Origin: an uncultured Bacilli bacterium
GTDB taxonomy: Bacteria > Bacillota_I > Bacilli_A > RF39 > UBA660
DNA: 33,021 nt
Direction of reading: 5' to 3'
NCBI GenBank assembly: GCA_947623995.1
Contig: CANQIN010000008.1
Span: forward strand, 1 to 33,021
The translations under genes were made by a program, and so were the position numbers. Positions 28,751 through 33,021 of this stretch are shown here, one piece after another; position 1 is the stretch's first letter; each line of letters begins with the position of its first letter. The notes beneath the pieces were generated by a model. The model saw only the letters and a program-made list of their open reading frames with translations, did not search any database and was not told the origin of the DNA.

Positions 28751-29766
28751 TTTACCTCCCGTTTTCTTAGATATGCACTTTGATATTCTTTACTTTTTAT
28801 TTGCTCTAACCACTTAACATTATTTAAATACCATAAAATAGTTTCTTTTATGCCATCTTCAAATTGATAACTTCTTTTAAAATCTAACTCATTTTCAATT
28901 TTACTACAATCAATAGCATATCTTAAATCATGACCTTTACGATCTTCTACAAAACTAATTAATTCTTCACTCTTTTTTAATTCTTTTAATATAATTTTAA
29001 CTAATTTTAAATTAGTTTTTTCACTTCTACCCCCTAAATTATAAACTTCACCAACTTGACCATTTCTAACAATTAAATCAACACCAACATTATGGTCATG
29101 AACATGAATCCAATCTCTAATATTCTCTCCAGTTCCATAAACCGGTATTTGTTCATCATTTAAAGCCTTAGATATTACAACAGGTATTAATTTTTCAGGA
29201 AATTGATAAGGTCCATAATTATTCGAGCAACGACTAATCGTAACAGGAAGTCCAAAAGTTCGATAGTAAGCCATAACTAATAAATCAGCACTAGCTTTAC
29301 TTGTTGAATAAGGACTTGACGTTTTAATAGGCGAATTTTCGGTAAATAACAAATCAGATCGATCAAGTGGCAAATCACCATAAACTTCATCAGTAGATAT
29401 TTGATGATATCTTTTAATTTGATTTTTTAAGGATGCTTCTAAAAGATTTTGCGTTCCAATTATATTAGTTGTTAAAAAAATTGTTGGGTTTTTAATAGAA
29501 TTATCAACATGGGATTCAGCAGCAAAATTAATTACCACATCAAATTTTTCTTTTTTAAATAATTCTAAAATAAATTCACGGTTAGTTATATCACCATATA
29601 CAAATTTATAATTACTTAAGTTTTTTAAGTTTTCAATGTTATGATAATTTCCCGCATAAGTTAAAGCATCTAAACAAACATATTCATCTAAAGGATATTT
29701 TTTAGTAACATAATGCAAGAAATTACTACCAATGAATCCAGACCCACCGGTAACTAAATATTTCAT
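28747..29766 (-). CDS. rfbB: dTDP-glucose 4,6-dehydratase
   Basis: VTGGSGFIGSNFLHY, FAAESHVDNSI, TDEVYGDL, PYSTSKASADLLV; 4-nt overlaps with neighbours. Confidence 0.97.
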   Translation of the reverse strand: MKYLVTGGSGFIGSNFLHYVTKKYPLDEYVCLDALTYAGNYHNIENLKNLSNYKFVYGDITNREFILELFKKEKFDVVINFAAESHVDNSIKNPTIFLTTNIIGTQNLLEASLKNQIKRYHQISTDEVYGDLPLDRSDLLFTENSPIKTSSPYSTSKASADLLVMAYYRTFGLPVTISRCSNNYGPYQFPEKLIPVVISKALNDEQIPVYGTGENIRDWIHVHDHNVGVDLIVRNGQVGEVYNLGGRSEKTNLKLVKIILKELKKSEELISFVEDRKGHDLRYAIDCSKIENELDFKRSYQFEDGIKETILWYLNNVKWLEQIKSKEYQSAYLRKREVK

Positions 29767-30653
29767 CTTCTTGGCTCCTTTGTAGCTCTTACTAATTTTA
29801 ATAAATATTCGCCATATTCATTTTTACTTAGTAACTGGGCTCTTTGTTCTAGTTGTTCTTTACTAATCCATCCCCGATAATATGCAATTTGTTCTGGACA
29901 ACATATTATTTTATCTTTATTCTTTTCAATAGCTCTTATCATATTAGCAGCATCAAGTTCACTATCAAAAGTTCCTGTATCAAACCAAGTAAATTCTTCA
30001 CCTAAGATTTCAGCTTTTAATAGCCCTTTATTTAAATACATCTCATTTAAAGTTGTAATTTCATACTCTCCCCTAGCTGATTTAGTTATATTTTTAGCAA
30101 CATCAGCTACTTTACTTGGATAAAAATATAAACCCGTAATAGCATAGTTAGATTTAGGATATTTTGGTTTTTCTTCAACACTTAAAACATTATTTTCTTC
30201 ATCTAATTCCATAATACCAAATCTCTCAGGATCTTTTACTTGATTACCTAAAATAGTAGCTTTACCATCATAAGCATTTATTTTAGCATGTTCTAATATT
30301 TCCGTAAATTTATTACCATAGAAAATATTATCACCTAAAACCATGGCACAAGGTTCATCTAAAATAAAATCTTCACCTATTAAAAAAGCTTGAGCTAACC
30401 CTTCTGGTTTTTCTTGAACTTGATAAGTTATTTTAATGCCAAAATCACGACCATCTTTTAATAATCTTTTAAAACTATCTTGGTCTTCTCTAGTTGTAAT
30501 TACTAATATGTCTTTAATACCCGCAAGCATTAAAGTTGATAAAGGATAATAAATCATTGGCTTATCATATATAGGCATCAATTGTTTACTAATCCCTTCA
30601 GTTATTGGATAAAGTCTAGTTCCACTTCCTCCAGCTAAAATAATTCCTTTCAT
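29763..30653 (-). CDS. rfbA: glucose-1-phosphate thymidylyltransferase
   Basis: MKGIILAGGSGTRLYPITEGISKQLMPIYDKPMIYYPLSTLMLAGI, LGDNIFYG. Confidence 0.97.
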   Translation of the reverse strand: MKGIILAGGSGTRLYPITEGISKQLMPIYDKPMIYYPLSTLMLAGIKDILVITTREDQDSFKRLLKDGRDFGIKITYQVQEKPEGLAQAFLIGEDFILDEPCAMVLGDNIFYGNKFTEILEHAKINAYDGKATILGNQVKDPERFGIMELDEENNVLSVEEKPKYPKSNYAITGLYFYPSKVADVAKNITKSARGEYEITTLNEMYLNKGLLKAEILGEEFTWFDTGTFDSELDAANMIRAIEKNKDKIICCPEQIAYYRGWISKEQLEQRAQLLSKNEYGEYLLKLVRATKEPRR

Positions 30654-30798
30654 TTTACCTCCTTATTGAAATGAATTTTACTGGATTTTAATTTCCATCA
30701 TGACAAAAAGTATCCAATTTTATTTAAACTATTTTTAATTATAATTTTAAAAATTAGCCTTTCATCATCTTAATTATAAAATAGATTTAATTAAAAAA

Positions 30799-30815
30799 CA
30801 AGGTTTTAAGCCTTG
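30799..30815 (-). terminator. intrinsic terminator downstream of the PIG-L gene
   Basis: Minus strand: CAAGGCTTAAAACCTTGTTTTTTAATT. Confidence 0.7.
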
Positions 30816-30838
30816 CTCAATTTCTTATTCTTTAACTA

Positions 30839-32488
30839 TCACCAATACATTTTAAATACAACCTTTAATATTTTATGTTTAACTCTTGCATTAAAAATTC
30901 CAATTTTTAAATATAATTTTGAAATATTTTTACTTATTAATTTAAATAATTTATAGTATGACGGCAATATTTCTATTGTATCGAATACATTTACATTATT
31001 TTTTAAACAAAATGTTATATATCCTTTTTTTAAATTATTTTTTAATTTTATTATTTTATTATTAATTTCAATATTTTTGCTACTTATAATTTTAACCTCA
31101 GATATAGTAAGATTTACTGATTTAAAATTAGTAGTCATACCATAAAAAGAACAATTATTTAAATTATTTAATTCTTTATATATAAAATCATCATTTTTTA
31201 TTAATTTTATAAAATTAATTTTATTATCTTCTGGTGAAAATATTTCAAGTTCTGAAAATCCATAATTATAACCTTCTACTTCTAATAATTTTATTTCAAT
31301 TTTTGATGTCTTTATTGCTTTTTCTAAACAATAATTAGTAACCATATTTTCCAGATCAATAATATATTTATTTTTATCTATTGTTAATTCAACTTTTTTA
31401 ATTTTAGAATTTAAATCATAACTTTGTTGATAAAAATTAAATTCATATATATTTTTAGGTTTATCAAATTTAATAATAATTTTTTTATCTTCATCATTTG
31501 GGTGCCAAAATTTTTTACTAATTTTTAAATATTCTTTATCTCCATTCATAACATCATCTAAATCAAAAAACATAAAATCATTTAAATACTTTTGGTCACC
31601 TGATGATACCTTAACATCAGCAACATTTAATAAATTATTCGTTCTTCTTCTCCAGTATATATTATCATTATTAATAATGCTTTTAGTTTTTCTTACTAAT
31701 ACTTGTGAAGCATGATATTTTAATGTTTTATATATTTTATTTTTAAATAAATTATTAGTATATACTATTTCTAAAACAGGAAAACGACACCTGTCATTAT
31801 AATCATAATACATATTAGAGATAGTTTTAATAGAAAATTTTTCTTTATTTATTTTAGTTGAAACATTATAAGAATTAAATAAATCATTATAACCATTATA
31901 TGATGTTGAATAAGCAAAACCTTTAAAAACAAAAGGTTTATAATTTTCATTTTCTTTAAGAATTTCTCCCATAACTTTTTCAAATGATAATGATAAAGCA
32001 CGATGATCTGGATGATAATCAATATCTATTGCAAATATAAAATCAGGCATTATATCTAATATTATATCTTTTATATCATGTAAAAAATTTTCTTTATAAA
32101 ATTGATTATGATAGCCACTTTTTAAATAATGGTAATCTTGATTATTATATGTATAAGTTTCATTAATATTTCTAACATTATGCCATAATTCATTAGTTAA
32201 ATAAATGTGATTTTTTTGATCTTTCAATTGATCACAATAACCTAAAAAATGAATATTTTCTTTTTTAACATTAAAATATTTTAATACTTTAATTGCTTCT
32301 TTATGTCTAAAATAATCTTTTACAAAATAATCACCATTAGTAGAATATACAACATGAACTTCACAATTAATTTTTTTAAAACTTGCTAACATTCCCCCAC
32401 ACAAATTAATTTCATCATCTTGATGAGGAACTAATATCAATATCTTTTTATTTTTAAATTCATTAAATTTAAAAAATGAATTATTCAT
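30839..32488 (-). CDS. PIG-L/LmbE-family deacetylase with C-terminal beta-rich (discoidin-like?) extension
   Basis: ILILVPHQDDEINLCGGMLASF, DIDYHPDHRALSLSFEK; C-terminal part unassigned. Confidence 0.85.
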   Translation of the reverse strand: MNNSFFKFNEFKNKKILILVPHQDDEINLCGGMLASFKKINCEVHVVYSTNGDYFVKDYFRHKEAIKVLKYFNVKKENIHFLGYCDQLKDQKNHIYLTNELWHNVRNINETYTYNNQDYHYLKSGYHNQFYKENFLHDIKDIILDIMPDFIFAIDIDYHPDHRALSLSFEKVMGEILKENENYKPFVFKGFAYSTSYNGYNDLFNSYNVSTKINKEKFSIKTISNMYYDYNDRCRFPVLEIVYTNNLFKNKIYKTLKYHASQVLVRKTKSIINNDNIYWRRRTNNLLNVADVKVSSGDQKYLNDFMFFDLDDVMNGDKEYLKISKKFWHPNDEDKKIIIKFDKPKNIYEFNFYQQSYDLNSKIKKVELTIDKNKYIIDLENMVTNYCLEKAIKTSKIEIKLLEVEGYNYGFSELEIFSPEDNKINFIKLIKNDDFIYKELNNLNNCSFYGMTTNFKSVNLTISEVKIISSKNIEINNKIIKLKNNLKKGYITFCLKNNVNVFDTIEILPSYYKLFKLISKNISKLYLKIGIFNARVKHKILKVVFKMYW

Positions 32489-32491
32489 GAT

Positions 32492-33021
32492 TTACTCCTT
32501 AACTATAAATAAATATTTTTTTATGAATTTTGATTTTGCTAAAATAATAACAATAATAATGCTTAAAATAAAATTTATTATATATAAAATAATATAATTC
32601 AAACATGGCATAAAAGGTAATGTTAAATATCTTTTTAAAATATATAATATAGGTCGATGAACAAAAAATAAAGCCAAAGAAATTTTTGATATATATGTAA
32701 AAAGATTCCCAAATTTAATATTCTTAATTCTTTGCAATAGTTCAAATAAACAAATACCTGATATTAAAATACCAAAAAAGTCATAATATACTATTGAAGC
32801 ATTACCTTTCATATAGCCGATCATTTGATATAAAACAGAAACTGTAAAACTAATAATTAATGCTATTATTAAATACTTTGATTTAATATTTTTTAAGATT
32901 TTTTTATTAAATAAATAATATCCAATGATTATATAAATACCATATACCCCCCCCCCAGAATGTCCTTTAATCCAAGAGAGTATTCTTTAGTAGAAAATAG
33001 CTAAATAGTATGAAAATTCCA
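32492..33021 (-). pseudogene. acyltransferase-3 (OafA-like) membrane protein, C-terminal part; 5' portion disrupted and/or outside the window
   Basis: Open frame ...GHSGGGVYGIYIIIGYYLFNKKILKNIKSKYLIIALIISFTVSVLYQMIGYMKGNASIVYYDFFGILISGICLFELL...LFFVHRPIL; same frame meets TAA at 32989-32987 upstream of a G10 tract. Confidence 0.65.
32947..32956 (-). repeat. poly-G (10) homopolymer inside the acyltransferase-3 gene
   Basis: CCCCCCCCCC on the + strand at 32947-32956. Confidence 0.95.

Noticed and set aside
30839-32488. HQDDE instead of HPDDE in the PIG-L protein as evidence of inactivity
   Set aside because: The metal-binding His/Asp-Asp residues are retained; a Pro-to-Gln change alone is not evidence of lost function.
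1-33021. Mollicute-type recoding (TGA = Trp)
   Set aside because: Housekeeping ORFs use TGG for Trp, and yidD ends at TGA in an ATGA overlap with a functional-looking downstream start, so the standard bacterial code fits.
1-33021. tRNA or rRNA genes
   Set aside because: No GC-richer cloverleaf-like or rRNA-like segments were seen in the intergenic regions; the only strongly GC-rich stretch is the coding segment at 4871-4986.

Overview
AT-rich (low-G+C Firmicutes/Bacilli-like) chromosomal window read with the standard bacterial code. The housekeeping backbone is intact: ileS with a T-box leader, fmt, priA, smc, rnc and yidD. From ~20.8 to 33.0 kb there is a surface-polysaccharide locus: VanZ-like, LCP, DHHW/SGNH, MBOAT O-acyltransferase, an rfbD-rfbC fusion, rfbB, rfbA, PIG-L deacetylase and acyltransferase-3. 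Accessory genes carry the unusual signals. (1) A surface-protein gene (4805-6675) ends in a ~110-bp GC-rich island with NNY codons, resembling a diversity-generating-retroelement (DGR) variable region; its ORF is split by one upstream frameshift. (2) G11 and G10 tracts lie inside two acyltransferase genes, suggesting phase variation. (3) There are three AAA_14/DUF4143-type ATPase genes with C-terminal E-x-D...E-x-K motifs. Two have exactly periodic direct-repeat arrays (3 x 33 bp and 4 x 23 bp) just upstream, and a two-ATPase island between priA and smc is bounded by inverted copies of a 34-bp palindrome. (4) Other signals include a ZnuA-like lipoprotein lacking the expected histidines, a sortase-signal-bearing metallo-beta-lactamase-fold protein, a multiply disrupted SDH-type protease gene and an ISAs1-like remnant. 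All family names come from motif recognition by eye; no database search was run.
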